NCBI GenBank assembly: GCA_038025085.1 | Contig: CM076140.1 | Coordinates: forward strand, 25,142,501-25,206,500 | DNA length: 64,000 nucleotides | Direction: 5' to 3' | Source of the DNA: Tetragonia tetragonoides | Taxonomy: Eukaryota; Streptophyta; Magnoliopsida; Caryophyllales; Aizoaceae | Shown here: positions 12,495 through 24,480 of the stretch, piece after piece | Layout of the letters: each line of letters starts with the position of its first letter | How positions within the stretch are numbered: the first letter of the stretch is position 1 | Translations under genes and position numbers: made by a program | The notes under the pieces: model-generated | The model's input: only the letters and a program-made list of their open reading frames with translations | What the model was told of the DNA's origin: nothing | The model's database searches: none

Positions 12495-12661
12495 AGCTAG
12501 CGGCGCTGGGCTGGGCCGCTAGCGGCGCTGGGCTACGGGCTAAGGCCGCTAGCAGCGCTAGTCAAGGCCGCTAGTGGCCCTGACCAGAGCCGCTGACGGC
12601 TCTGGTTGGGCTTTTTCGTTAATTTCTGACTGCTTTTGGCCCGTATTTTTGCCTATAAATA
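12495..12661 (+). promoter_or_regulatory. Promoter of the DUF7745 gene in element A: palindrome cluster and TATA box
   Basis: Several GCCGCTAGCGGC-like units lie at 12495-12600, one exact (12515-12526). TATAAATA follows at 12654-12661, 73 bp before the ATG at 12734. The TATA-to-ATG distance equals that in element C. Confidence 0.72.
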
Positions 12662-12733
12662 GGATTTACGGGATGCTTGATGTTGTATCACTTTTAGACT
12701 TTTAGCTCTCCTAAATTTCTCAAATCTTCTACC

Positions 12734-14086
12734 ATGGTGAAAGCCTTTGAAAACATGTTCGATGCTTGGTGCAAAAATCTTACCATAGAAGACAAACTTG
12801 AATTGCCTCCGTTCTATGTTTCTACCTTGCTGACTTTAAGACCAACCAAAATGTTGTGGCCCCTTCTTCGATCTGCTTTTGAATTATTGGGACCCCGACT
12901 TGTATGTCTTCCGTTTTGGTAACTCTTAATTATGCTCTTTAGTTGAAGAATTTGCTGCGATCACTAATATGCCTGATGTTCTTCCCCCAGCTGTGCCTTA
13001 TTTGAGAGATGGTTTTAGGGATCAGTACAGAAAATCCTTAGGCTTGTCATCTGCAGAAGCCAAAAGCATGGTTCTTGGTGTCGATGTTGACTTGGTTCAA
13101 CTCTGTGAAAAGTTTGCTATTTCTTCTGAAAAGGATGCAATATTCAGGCGTTGTCGCCGACGGGCTTTTGTACTTTGCATGTTAAACCGCTTGTTGTTTG
13201 CTAATGCAGAATCGCCTAACTTGGGTAGAGCCTCGTTGCTGCGAGTGGTTAATCAAATGGTTGAAGGGCATTCTCCTTTGCATCTGGTTGTAGGGCAAAC
13301 TATTATTGGGCTTGACAGGTGGAAAATCTCTCCTCACGAAGCTTTTTCTGGTAGCCTCCTGCTGCTTCAAATTTGCTTATGTGAGCATCTAAGGCTAATA
13401 GAGTCACCAGAGAATATGATAGCTCGTGTCCCTCGGGCCTGGTCAAAGAAAACTTATACTGCGGCCAACTTCTTGGTTAGGAAAAGGCTATATTCTGAAA
13501 AGTCCCTTGCTGAATGGGATGCCTTTTTCCATGCAGGACCTGTTATCCGTCGGCATGTGTCCTGGTGGAGCTTAACTTCCTTAGTGGCTTGTGACAATTT
13601 GGTTCCTCATACTTCCATACTGGGTCTGTACAGGACTACTTTCTTCTTCCCCTCTAGGGTCATGAGGCAATGCGGGTTGAAGCAGGTTATCCCTCGTTAG
13701 GAGACTACGAGACCGACTATCGTAGCTTTGACCACTAAATTTGCTGCGGATTGGGGAAAGTATTGGCGTAGCCGGGACCAATAGACTGTACTTCGGGTGA
13801 TTGCCCCAACTCAAGTTTCTGAGACTTACTTGAACTGGCTTTCCTGCAGTGATGGAGAAGCGAGACGAGCCCTTCGTCATGAGGAGTGGGACCAACTAAA
13901 GCCTAAGTATGACTCAAGAACAGGAAGCAATAAAAGAAAAGAAAGGAAGGGCCTCAAGTGGGACGCTATCACGTACTGAAAAGAGGCAAGCCCCCAGCTC
14001 AACGGAGCAATCATAGGTCGTCCTCAAGCCAGGGTCCTTCAAAGAAGAACTCTTCAACGAAGCCTTCTAAAGGGAAGAAGGATTAA
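12734..14086 (+). pseudogene. DUF7745/PMD-like gene of element A, nearly full length but broken
   Basis: ATG 12734 to TAA 14084-14086 would give about 450 residues. An extra T near 12872 shifts the frame just before the WDP segment, and a TAA follows at the SELCP position. From about 12969 to 13700 the frame is open for over 240 residues (PDVLPPAVPYLRDGF to MRQCGLKQVIPR). There a TAG at 13698-13700 stands where C reads CAG. A second TAG near 13782 stands where C has a Trp codon. The C-terminus is a Lys/Ser-rich tail (KKNSSTKPSKGKKD). The sequence is close to the C and B copies, so all derive from one gene carried by the ancestral element. It runs opposite to integrase and converges with it. 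Confidence 0.78.
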
Positions 14087-14403
14087 AGTAGTTTTCTTAG
14101 AATGCAAGTCTAGTTTTAAAAAAAATAATAATAATAAGAATTTGTTTAGCTTAAACCCTCATAGTTGCATTATTTTTTTTTTGTAACCTTAGAAAGTTTA
14201 ATTTTTGCAATGTAAGCTTATTCGTTCAGTTTGAATAAAGATTATCTCTTTTTGAATGAGTTGAATAGAATTTTGGATTGATTTTGGTCGGGCCCCTTAA
14301 AAGGGTTACCCACGTATCCAGTGTGGAATCAGGCCACCGTAGTTCGTTCAATTGTGTAGGTCTCTTTTTTTTTCGGAATTTTATTATTATTATTATTATT
14401 TTT

Positions 14404-15690
14404 TTAGATATAGCACTTCTTCAGTTGTTCCATATTAGTGCGCTGACTGAACTTGATGTCATCAATATCCATGAGTCTGACTACGCCTCCTGATAGAATG
14501 ACTTTGATGATGAACGGACCGGACCAGTTTGGTCGAAATTTGCCTCTGGGGTCGCTAACTGGGGCACGCAATTCTTTCCAAACTAAGTTCCCTTCCTTTA
14601 AATTTCGAGATCGAACCTTTTTGTTGAATGCTCTTGCCATACGTCTTTCCGTGAACATGAGTTCTTCGTAGCGGGCTTGTAACCATTGGGTTTCAGGAAT
14701 TTTACCCTCTAAGGCTATGTGCATGGAGGGTAGTTGGACTTCTATGGGTAGAACCGCTTCCATTCCGTAGACTAGGGAATAAGGTGTTGCTCCTGTAGAG
14801 GATGTTATGGATGTCCTGTATCCCCAAAGGAAAAATTGGAGTTTTATGGGCCAATCTTTGTAGTTTTCTATCATCTTTTCAATGATAGTCTTGAGGTTTT
14901 TGTTGGCGGCTTATACTGCGCCATTGGTTTGGGGACGGTAAGGGGATGATTTGTGGTGCTGGATTTTCTAGTTTTTGAGGAGAGTGGTTGTTTCGGCTTT
15001 GAAATGGGATCCATGGTCACTGATGATTTCTTGCGGAACGCCGTATCAGCAAATGATGTTGTTCCTTATGAATTTGGACACTTGTTTGCAGCTAAGGACG
15101 GCATAGGATTGTGCTTCGACCCATTTGGTAAAATAGTCTATGGCTACTAGGATGTACTCATGTCCTCCCGAACCTTTTGGGGTTAACTTACCAATGATAT
15201 CTATTCCCCATGCGGAAAACGGCCAAGGGGATGTGAAGTTGTGGAGCATTGAGGGTGGCATATGTTGCAGGTTTGCATATATCTGACATTTCTTGGACCT
15301 CTTAACATAGTCGTAACAATCCCTTTCCATAGTGGTCTAATAGTATCCCAGTCGTAAGACCTTTCTAGAGAGCATTCGACCATTCATGTGTGGCCCGCAC
15401 ACACCATTATGCACCTCGTCCATAATCTTTGCGGCTTCTTTGGAGGTCACGCATCTGAGGTTGACCCTGTTGTGGGATTTTTTGTACAGAATCCCCTTGT
15501 ATTCTATGTATTGCGCCGCTAAGAGACGGATGGCCCGTTGAGCTCTTAGTGGTGCGTCTTGAGGGTATATTTCTTTGGTGATGTAGTTGAAGACAACTTG
15601 GTACCAAGGATCCTCTTCCATCAGAGCCGGGGTCATTTCTGTGTCGAGGTTGTTGCAAAAAGCTGGCTCGCTTCTTCTCCGTGGAGTGGC
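14404..15690 (-). pseudogene. Element A integrase, several stops
   Basis: The minus strand shows a DPWYQVVFNYI lead, the H2C2 zinc domain (HNGVCGPHMNG...), a core with WGIDIIG and SDHGSHF, and a C-terminal region with KFRPNWSGPF. A TAG near 15340 replaces a Trp codon after LRLGYY. Another stop lies before YGVPQ. The codon expected for the third catalytic Glu, after NGAV, is TAA near 14911. A short deletion removes part of the ERRLRAL region seen in the other copies. The enzyme is inactive by at least three criteria. Confidence 0.87.
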
Positions 15691-15699
15691 ATCGTTGAG

Positions 15700-16060
15700 G
15701 GAGTTCAGTTACTCAAATTCCTATAAAAAGTGATGATCTGCATTCTTGCTTTGCAAAGTTTACTTAAATTGCTTAAATTGTGCAACTTTGTGTTCATTGG
15801 ATTTATCAATAGCTAAACAAGGAAAGAAATGAGCAAGAGGAATTTTTATTGATTTGCAAAAAGAGTTAAGCACACATGACTTTAGAGAAGAGGGTCTCTA
15901 ATTCCCGTCAAAAAGAAATTAGACTTAGAAAGAAAAGTAAAAGGGGAAACATTCCCTATTCAAGACTCAACCTAAAGATTTAGCTAGGATCCTAACTCGA
16001 AAAAACTAGGGGACTCAGACTCGATTCCTCTAGTTCTTGCGGGTAATCAACTAACTCCAG
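15700..16060 (-). other. RT/RNase H-replacing spacer of element A
   Basis: This is the inverted equivalent of 1310-1642 and 30940-31284. It is non-coding and AT-rich, with an AATAAA-type signal on the minus strand near 15849. Confidence 0.78.
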
Positions 16061-17510
16061 GTTTCCTCGTCGACATGGCCATCTCTTAGTGGTGGTGGAA
16101 TCTCGCCTCTGTCAATGACACCTTGGATGTCGTCTTTTAGGCGCAGTCAATCGTTTGTAAGGTGCCTGAATACTTGATGGTACTTGCAGTAGGGTCGGTT
16201 TTCTCCCGGTTTCGATTTGGCATCTTCCAAAGGGATGCAAGGTTGGATGTCACCTCTCCATACTAGTGCGTTCATAAAAGCTTCCATTGGTGCAAAGAGA
16301 GAGGTGTACTTTTCTTGACTATAACGACACCTGCTGACTGTCAAAGTGTACGGTGGCCACATTATCCCTTGATCAATGAAACGCAAGACTAGCCCCTTAA
16401 AGCGCCTGCACTGATTGATGTGGTGTCCCTCATCCGTGCAGTAAGTACAGCTTAGAAACGGGTTTCCGTCTCTCGGAAGGAGCCTCGACGTGGGTGTCCA
16501 CGGACGAACATACCCGTACTGGGACATTTTGTGATAGAGGAGGTCTTGGCGCCACCAAGTTTCTTCTTCGGTCAAGATGACCGCATTCCTGCGCTTAGAG
16601 GTGCGCTCTTCTAGGATGTCACCCTTTTTTCTTATTTCTTTAATCCCTTGGATTATACGACCTAGACTTTCTTGTATCTGATTTTTATCATCCTACGTTT
16701 TGTCGCTTTTCAAGTCTGGTCCTTTTTCATATGATTTTTGAGAAATCAGGGTCATCTCCTCACCATAAATAAGGTGAGAGTAATCTTTGGGCTCCTCAGT
16801 TGTAATAAGGTTGATAACACCCAGGAGGTTGTCAGCACTTTCGGTTTCTTCAGCTTTAGGCAATGGTAGAGTGTCATTGTCTATTTTGTCTTGGATGATA
16901 TGTCTAAGGGCCCAACAGTCGTTTGTGTCATGCCCTTTCCCTTGATGGTACTTACAGTATTCATCTTCTTTCCAGTTACGACCCTTGAGAATTGGTTATG
17001 GAGTGGGACCTACGGGTCGAAGCATATCCTTGTCCACTAACCTCTGGAAAGCTGTACCGAGAGTTATAATGGAGCGAATTTCCTCTTCGGCTTGTTTCAG
17101 GGTATGAGGTATTCTCTTGGTGAAACATTGGAGGAAGATTCGCCACTCTTACGTTTCCTTTCCGGCTCTTGAAGAATAGGATCAGGCTTTCCCGGAGTTA
17201 TGGATTTCCAATTTTCAAATGACGGGACGAACATGGTTGTATCCCATAACTGTCTTGACTTAATGTTGGTGATGTCAGCTTCCAACCTGTCCACTCGGTC
17301 AGTCATCTCAACAAGAAATTCCTGAACTTTTCTGATCATGGTGCAATCGAGGTGGTTTGAATCAATATGTTGTAGAAAGTTGAATCGAACCTCAGTAAAT
17401 CTTTCTTCTTTGGATCTGTCGTGAATAGGAAGGACGAAGCACTTAGTAACAAGAAGAACCATAAGACGCTCACCTAAGAAAAATATTGACCCACATATAG
17501 GAAAACACAT
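16060..17510 (-). pseudogene. Element A gag remnant with zinc-knuckle motifs, capsid missing
   Basis: The minus strand first gives a 137-residue ORF (17510-17097) with a heptad-like stretch (MTDRVDRLEADITNI) and no retrotransposon-gag capsid motif. After a frame change come a YCKYHQGKGHDTNDC motif (about 16980-16930), an acidic linker, a CX2CX4HX4C knuckle near 16440 (CTYC...H...C) and a YCKYHQVF motif near 16190. The capsid that B retains (WFYTL, FLARY) is absent, so the N-terminal half was lost or recombined. The 142-residue ORF at 16575-16147 is the best preserved part. Confidence 0.72.
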
Positions 17511-18445
17511 TATCCTAGAAAAAAGGTCCTTAAACCTAAATGCCCGAATATTTCCCTAATATCAAAGGAAAATAAAGTCAATGAACGAAAATAGTAAAAA
17601 TAATGAAATAGAAAAAGGGAGAGGGATATCCTTTATTTTTTTTCTAGACTCAAAAAAAAAAAAAAAAATTTCGATCTTTTTTATTTTGATTTTTCGATTT
17701 TTCAGCTGCTTTATTTTATTTTGCCGATTTTTTTTTTTTTTTGATTTTTCTTTTTTTTTGACCAAATCTGAATTACATCAAAAGAAAAAGAAAAATAATA
17801 AAATAGAAAAAGGGAGAGGGGAAGTTGGGAGATTGACTCTTTTGTTTTTGCTAACAAGATCCTAGAACATTGTTCATCATGACTTTTTAGAATATATCAT
17901 CGGTAAAATGATGGGTGTTCATTGAATTGAATTCTCGCACCATCTTCAAGCATTAGGAACTAGCTAAATTAAAAGAAAGGGCTCCTAGAACGTAAATACA
18001 TGTTGATACATAATCACGATATTCATGCATTCAGACAAGCATTACAACGACATAATTACAGGCAAACCTGTGATCAGACGGACATTATAACGACACATGC
18101 ACAAAAAGCAAGCGAATGCACGAATGTAGGCTAGAGGCTTTTGGCTCCTGTGAGGTTACCACGACAAATTACAATTTCCGTTCGGCGGATGGTCGACACA
18201 TCAATTGCAATTGTTTAAATCAACAACGATTGATGAGTCATGGGTGAGGAAGCGTCGATTTGCACAGTAGGAGAACTGTATATTCCTTTAGATATACGGG
18301 TTGTCTACGAGTTGCCACACAAATTTCCTCGAAGGTCGATAAGGGTCAAAATGGTGCCAAAGCACATGCAAATGATGCAAAATATGGAACATGTTATTAA
18401 TTAATTAAGCAAACTTGACTTTCGAGTCTCACCCTCTTAAATAAA
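17511..18445 (-). other. 5' leader of element A
   Basis: The stretch between primer site and gag is non-coding. It has long T/A runs (17640-17760) matching those before gag in B (29760-29960). Short ORFs in the homopolymer runs have no coding character. Confidence 0.65.
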
Positions 18446-18463
18446 TCACAAGTTGAGTCGCCA
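18446..18463 (-). other. Primer binding site of element A
   Basis: Minus-strand TGGCGACTCAACTTG begins one base inside the 5' LTR. Element B has TGGCGACTTCACTGGGGA at the same place. From family knowledge, Ogre/Tat elements use tRNA-Arg with a TGGCGACTC-type site; the A copy has drifted at its 3' end. Confidence 0.7.
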
Positions 18464-18464
18464 C

Positions 18465-19678
18465 TGTAAGAACCCGGGATTTTCGTCTAATCCTCATATG
18501 TATTGGTTTCCACGGAATATTTCGTTATAGAAAATTTGTAAGTTGGCGGTTTAGATAAGTTCAAGGACCATCGAGTTAGAAAAGATTTTGTAAAGACTTG
18601 AATTGAATAAAAACCATGAAAGAGGTCACAAATCTGCTATCGGCGTTTTATCGAAGGGAAAAACCGCAGGGACAACCCAATAGCGCGATAAGTGAACTAA
18701 TCATGTTTTTAGAAAGACTCCCGCTCATATAGAACATATGAGTACCCAAGAATAAAGGGTTCGGGGGCGAATGTACGAGGTGGGAAGGTGTTAGGCACCC
18801 AAGTCGCTCGTATTATGACGGCCTCTACTAACTCAAGTTTGCTTAATAATTTAAAGACATAATTCTCATGCAAAACCAAATTAACAACCTAGACTGTCTA
18901 TTAGATTGTTCACCACAAGCATCACAACATTTATTTAACCCTTGCTTAGACATGCATTCGGTTAACAAGTTGAGCAATACAACGGCTAGGCATGCTTGGA
19001 AGGACAATATTTAGGAAGCAATAAAAACGTTATTCTAGCATGATATCTACATTATGACTACTAGAAAAATAAACAATTAGGCAATTAATTTAATTTGAGC
19101 CCTCAGGAGTTAGTACTTGAACTGTAGGCTATATTTGACAAGAATAGTAAAAGACAAGATCTCAAAAATAAATTTGGAAGAAAGAGGGAGAAGCTCGGGA
19201 TTACTCAACCGAGAATAGAGGTTTTCAACTGTAGACTGTGTGTTTTGAACTGAGGGAGGAGGGTTGTATTTATAGGTGTGGAGAAGTAGGGCTGCACGGC
19301 TGAAAAGAAGCCACTTCAGCGCCGCTAGCGGCCCTGCAATGTCGTCATAATGACGACATCTAGTCTATTGTTATTTTCCGGAGGAATTTTAGTATTCCGA
19401 AAAATATGAAAAGACCGTTTTACCCCTGGACAGTAAAAGACGGTTCTACCCCCAAATCGCAACTTGGCGACCGGAAGTCGGAAAGTGGCAAGAGAGGTGT
19501 CGTTGGAAAGCTCTTGAACTGGGCTTTTGACTGGGATTGGAATAAAGCAGTGTTTAGAGGAAAAACCTGAGACCCTATGTTAACTATTAAAGCAAAAATA
19601 GCGTTCAACTTTATAAATTACTCCTTTCATTATCGGGCTTTTGCGGAGAAATCTGAAAGCGCTTTTTTGGTGTCTACA
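18465..19678 (-). repeat. Element A 5' LTR
   Basis: TGTAAGAAC...GTCTACA on the plus strand, 1214 bp. The TATA box on the minus strand is at 19267-19274, with one exact palindrome at 19321-19332. By eye it differs from the 3' LTR by substitutions in the single-digit percent range plus one deletion. Confidence 0.9.
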
Positions 19679-20581
19679 CACACGCTCTTCTTCTGAGCGA
19701 AAATGGTCGACCCCAACAAGAAAGCTAGGAAAATACGTGCCCTCTACTCCTCAATAAGCCCCTACTCCGCCAAAGTCGCCCATAGCCTCGGCAAGGAAAC
19801 CCGGTCATCTCTAAAATGGACAGACACAGGCCCGTAAAGCTCAAGCAACCTGTCACTCTGCCGATGATAACTTACGTCGTACTGTTTACAACGCCCTCTA
19901 AAGGATAAACCAGTCGCCACAGCAAACTGATAAGGGGTGGAAAACATCTCCCCCAAAAGCGTATGGAAAGTGTTCGTAGTATCCTAGAACCTCTCCAATA
20001 ACCCTCGAGCAATAATCCTAGTATCCCCAGAGTGACAAGCCGGGATAACAGTCAAGAACTGCCCAAAACCTGAACCCAACACTATATCCCTAGCTCCCAC
20101 CGAAAATGTCTCCAACATCATGGCCCAATGGGAAGTAGACCCATGAGCCTGCAACAAAACACCAATACCCTAGCCAACAAACAAAATTTTTCTCAACACC
20201 CCATAAACTACAAATACAACCAAAATAATTCCACACAAATTATATACAGCTGGCCACCAATCCAGTACAAGTCCCAATTTGTTCGTGTGTCGAAGCACTA
20301 ACAGTTAAAATTTTTCAGTTCAAAATAATATATACACTGACCAGAACCATAAAAAAAAAAAAAAGAGAGAGAGTCAGAAAACATACCAAGTCAAGGTTAG
20401 ACAGATGACTCCGCCTGTCCAGTAGCAAAATGCTATGGTCCCAAACCCCAGCCGGGCGCCAGTCCACCCGCATAAACGAGTCCTGGTACAAACGTGCCCT
20501 ATCTGCGTGCTTAGCAGAGGGCGTACTAGTGGAAGGAAGCCCAGTACGAAAGAGGTCCCAGTTCTCCTCCTCCTCACCCAT
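19679..20581 (-). pseudogene. PMD gene of element C, 5' exons
   Basis: Exon 1 runs from ATG 20581 to 20387 (MGEEEENWDLF...). Intron 1 (20386-20149) has GT and AG ends. Exon 2 starts at 20148 with SHWAMMLETFSVGARD and is cut at 19679 by element A. A stop replaces the Trp of RFWD in exon 2. This is the only copy with both an intact exon 1 start and a full intron 1, so it is the best guide to the ancestral structure. Confidence 0.75.
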
Positions 20582-20880
20582 GGGACGTTTTCCTTTGTCT
20601 TTTGGGAGCCATGGAAGAAACACGAAGCTTTCTCTCTCTACAAGTAAAAATTAAAAGTTTCAAATTCGCATGAAACAAGCACCCATTCAACAATGCAACC
20701 CAAAATTCAGCAACTAAGCGAACAAATAAGCAAATTCAATACAAAAATCGAAGAATTTGGTCAAGAATCAACTTACCTCAAGCATGTTGAAGCACTCAAC
20801 AATGGTCAAAGGTTCGAAAATGGCTGTCAACGAAGTGGAGAAGAATAAAGCAAAATGCGAAAAAAAACACGCGACATTCT

Positions 20881-20945
20881 AATTTATTCTGCTCAAGGCG
20901 AGCGCCGCTAGCGGCCCTCACCAAGAGCTCAGCGCCGCTAGCGGC
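20881..20945 (-). promoter_or_regulatory. Putative PMD promoter in element C with two exact palindromes
   Basis: GCCGCTAGCGGC occurs at 20904-20915 and 20934-20945. A weak TATA-like AATAAATTA on the minus strand lies just downstream (20881-20889). It matches the position of the module in element A. Confidence 0.5.
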
Positions 20946-21257
20946 CCTGCCAGGCATGCACATGTGGGCCCCCACCTGTTGTCCCACGACTTTCTCCAAT
21001 CCAGAAGCCGTTATTTCAGTTCATTCGCGGCAAATACCAGTACCAAGCGCGCGGCAGCAAGTTTCTTTGGCCCACAAATTCAAATTCGATAGTTGGCCCA
21101 TCTTACGGTACCAATTATTTTCAGGTAAAACTAACCCAATTAATTTTTTTTTTGCAGGTCCCACATACTTAAGCCCAGATAAATGACCGCGACGACATTT
21201 ATCGCCCGGAGTGCCAAAATTATTCTATGTCCGGTAAATCTGTCGGCCTCATCCAAA

Positions 21258-21432
21258 TCCCAAAAAAAAAATCCCAATGTCTCAATATCCAAAAAAAAAT
21301 CCCAAGGTCTCAATATCCCAAAAACCCCAATATCCCAATGTCCAGAAGTCTCAATGTCCCAATGTCTCAAAATCCCAATGTCCCAAAGTCTCAAGGTCCC
21401 AAAGTCTTAAAGTCTCAATGTCCCAAAGTTTC
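21258..21432. repeat. Minisatellite of ~9-10-bp CCCAATGTCT-like units
   Basis: Repeated variants of TCCCAATGTCTCAA run for about 175 bp between the PMD gene and the polypurine tract. Element B has the same array at 38128-38362. Confidence 0.85.
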
Positions 21433-21467
21433 GAATACTTTGATCTTTGCTTTTACTCAAGCTCGAT

Positions 21468-21482
21468 CAAAGTGGGGGCTTC
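21468..21482 (+). other. Polypurine tract of element C
   Basis: CAAAGTGGGGGCTTC lies immediately before the 3' LTR and is identical to that of element A. Confidence 0.8.
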
Positions 21483-22480
21483 TATAGACGCCAAAAAAGG
21501 GCCTTCAGATTTCTCAGCAAAAGCCCGATGATGAAAGGAGTAATTTATAAACTTGAACGCTATTTTTGCTTTAATAGGTAAGATAAGGCTCAGATTTTTC
21601 CTCGATCACTCCTTTATTCTAGTCCCATTCAAAAGCCCCGTTCAAGAGCTTTCCAACGACACATCTCATGACTTTTTTTGACTCCCGGTCGCCAAGTTGC
21701 GAATCGGAGGTAGAACCGTCTTTTACCGCCCAAGGGTAAAACGGTCTTTTCATATTTTTTTGGAATACTAAATTCATACGAAAAATTAAAAATAGACTGG
21801 ATGTCCTCATTATAACGACATCTAGCTAGTTCATCACAGTCGTTAGCGGCCCCAGAATAAAATCAAGAGCCGCTAGCGGCTGTGAGTTGAGCCGCTGGCG
21901 GCGCTCACCACTGCCGCTAGTGGCCCTGGACCAATTTCCAGGCCCGATCATTTTTTCAGCCCAACTCTAAGAATTCGGCTACTGCCACCCGTCCACCCCT
22001 ACTTCCCACGCCTATAAATACAACCCTCCTCCCTCAGTTCAAAACACACAGTCTACAGTTGACAACCTCTATTGTCGGGAGTATTAACACCGAGCTTCTC
22101 CCTCTTTCTTCCAAACATGAGATCTTGTCTTTACTATTTTTGTCAAACATAGCCGACAGTTCAGGTACTAACTCCTGAGGGCTCAAATTAAATTACTTGC
22201 CCAATTGTTTATTTTCTAATAGTCAAAATGTAGATATCATGCTAATCACGTCTTATATTGCTTCCTAAATATTGTCCTTCCAAGCATGTCTAGTTGTTGT
22301 AATGCTCAACTTGCCAATCGAATGCATGTTTAAAAAAGGGCTAAAAATAAATGTTGTAATGCTTGTGATGAACCATTTAATAGTCTAAGTCTAGGTTATT
22401 AATCCGGTTTGTGTGGGAAGCATGTCTTTAAATTATTAAGCCAACTTGAGTTAGTAGAGGCCGTCATAAACGGGCGAGTT
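21483..22480 (+). repeat. Element C 3' LTR, truncated
   Basis: The LTR begins TATAGACGCC (TG changed to TA) and carries one exact palindrome (21869-21880) and TATAAATA (22013-22020). Similarity to the B LTR stops at GGGCGAGTT, 22480, so about 300 bp of the 3' end is missing. Confidence 0.87.
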
Positions 22481-23440
22481 ACTTTATGCGAGTTACTTTA
22501 TTTCTAGGATGCTCAATAATCTGTCCATAACGCTGGAATTATGTGAGTTACTTTATTTCTATTTTTAAGCAAAAAGGAAAGTGTGCTTAGGTGATGTTGG
22601 TATACATAAGGTAAGAAAAGATTTTGTTAAATTTGAAATGGACATTTTATGTGTGAATTATGGCTGTGAAAATGGGTGTTATTGTGTGAAAATGATTATT
22701 TTTCAAATTGCACAATAATCCCCACATATATAATTCCATATGATACAAAGAAATACTAATCTTACCATTAAATACGTTTGATAAAATTAGGTGGCAATTG
22801 GAAGTGTCAATAAGGGTTTGACAAAGGCTAATTTACAATGTTGTTCAATATTGCACACTCAGCATCCAAATACCACTATCTCCAAAATAAGCCCTTCAAA
22901 AAATTCAAAATGTCCGCCAAAATAGAACATCAATGGCCTTAAAAAAAATGAACATTTGTTTGTGGTGGCGTAAGTAGCTTATGTGTTGAGGTGAGGACCA
23001 TACAATTAATGTGATGTTGCCAAATGTGTTAAAGATCATTGTCATGATTCCAACTCAAATCAGTTAAAGTAACTATTCCTAATGAGTACATGTTTTTGTC
23101 CTATGATCATTCCAAATGTTTTGTAGCTTTCCTATGGACATTTCAAAGGCGTATGTTAAGTTTTTGGCTGATACAAATAAATAAATCATTAATAAACTAT
23201 GAATGTTATATATAAGTATATCACTGACGTTCAATGTTTAATAGTTTACTTCATTCATGACTAAACATTACATGAACACCTTCCTCTTTTACTTCAAAGT
23301 CGTAATGATATAAGTAATAACTAATTTGTCATTAGTACAATTTATTTGCAATTACAAAATATAACATACAATGTGTAATCCAAAGTGTTGCTAATAAATA
23401 GATAGGATGATTGTCATAGAATAAGAAAGAATTAGAGAAA
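22481..23440. other. AT-rich DNA without recognisable genes
   Basis: I see only a short direct repeat of GAGTTACTTTATTTCT near 22490 and 22545. There is no convincing ORF. Confidence 0.5.
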
Positions 23441-24480
23441 GAATGTGTAATTGAATGATCACTATTAGTAATTGATTAGAGTGACTAATCCAATGGGTGA
23501 ATAAAAAGGAATTCACCATTAGCAATAACAAGGAATGAGTAATTGGATGTCTAGTAGAATGATCACCAATAGTAATGAGAAAGAAGGTGTAATTGAATGA
23601 TGTTCATTAGTAATTACAAGGAATGACTTATCCAATTGGTGAATATCAATACTATTACGATTAGTAATTACAAGGAATGAGTAATTGGATATGTAATTGA
23701 ATGAACACAAATAGTAATGAGAAATAATGTGTAATTGAATGATCACAATTAGTTACTCTAAGGAAAATCTAATCCAATGCGTGAATATTAATATGATAAC
23801 CATTAGAAATTACAAGGATTGACTAATCTGAAAGTTCAATATGAATACGATCACCATTAGCAATAACAATGAATGACAAAGTGGATGTGTAATTAAACGA
23901 TCACCAATAGTAATGAGAAAGAATGTGTAATTGAATGATCACGATTATTAATTGCAAGGAATGACTTATCCAATGGGTGAATATCAATGCGATCACCATT
24001 ACCAATAACAAGGAATAACTAATTGGATGTGTAAATAAACGATCACTAATTGTAATGAGAAAGAAAGTGAAATTGAATTATCACGATTATTAATTACAAG
24101 AAATGACTTATCCAATGGGTGAATATCAATGTGATCACCAATAACAATAACAAGAAATGACTAATTGGATGTGTAATTAAACGATCACCAATATTACTGA
24201 GCAAGAATGTGTAATTGAATGATCACGATTAGTAATTATATGGAATGACTAATCCAATTAGTAAATATCAATACTATCACGGTTAGTAATTACAAGAAAT
24301 CACTAATCCAATTGGTGAATATCAATACTATCACTATTAGTAATTACAAGGAATGACAAATCCAATTGGTGAATATCAATACTTTCACGATTAGTAATTA
24401 CAAGAAATGACTAATTGGATTTGTAATTCAACGATCACAATTAGTAATGAGAAAGAATGTGTAATTGAATGATCATGATT
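23440..24480. repeat. Tandem array, unit about 142 bp
   Basis: The marker GTGTAATTGAATGATC or a variant starts at about 23445, 23588, 23729, 23925, 24067, 24209 and 24459. Spacings are 141-143 bp, with irregular gaps of 196 and 250 bp. Each unit alternates GATCACCAATAG-type and AATTACAAGGAATGA-type segments. The units are divergent, so the array is old. No ORF was seen. Confidence 0.85.

Larger units (their letters stand above)
7131..19678 (-). mobile_element. Element A: complete minus-strand copy nested in element C (~12.5 kb)
   Basis: The copy is bounded by LTRs at 7131-8438 (3') and 18465-19678 (5'). It holds a primer site at 18446-18463, gag remnants, the RT-lacking spacer, integrase and two opposite-strand genes (DUF7745 and PMD, which read plus here). 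Both flanks belong to one PMD exon of element C. Comparison with the uninterrupted exon in B (about 36655-36670) confirms a nested insertion. The target duplication is degenerate: ACAT on the left and CACAC on the right. The order of parts is the same as in B. Confidence 0.92.
19679..22480 (+). mobile_element. Element C, right part
   Basis: The segment resumes the PMD exon interrupted at 7130. It then gives the PMD 5' exons (minus strand), palindromes, a short-period minisatellite, the polypurine tract and a truncated 3' LTR. Confidence 0.88.

Noticed and set aside
17562..17865. Lys/Phe-rich ORFs on both strands
   Set aside because: Products of poly-A/poly-T runs in the element A leader; the same type occurs at 29774-29968.
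7126..19683. A perfect 5-bp target duplication for element A
   Set aside because: Left GACAT and right CACAC do not match; the insertion is supported by the split exon, not by a clean duplication.
21183..21531. Ser/Pro/Gln/Asn-rich overlapping ORFs
   Set aside because: Read-through of the CCCAATGTC minisatellite; all three frames are open, as expected for such an array.
23440..24480. Regular repeats resembling a CRISPR array
   Set aside because: Units are divergent, contiguous and about 142 bp, with no conserved short repeat plus unique spacer pattern; plant DNA.
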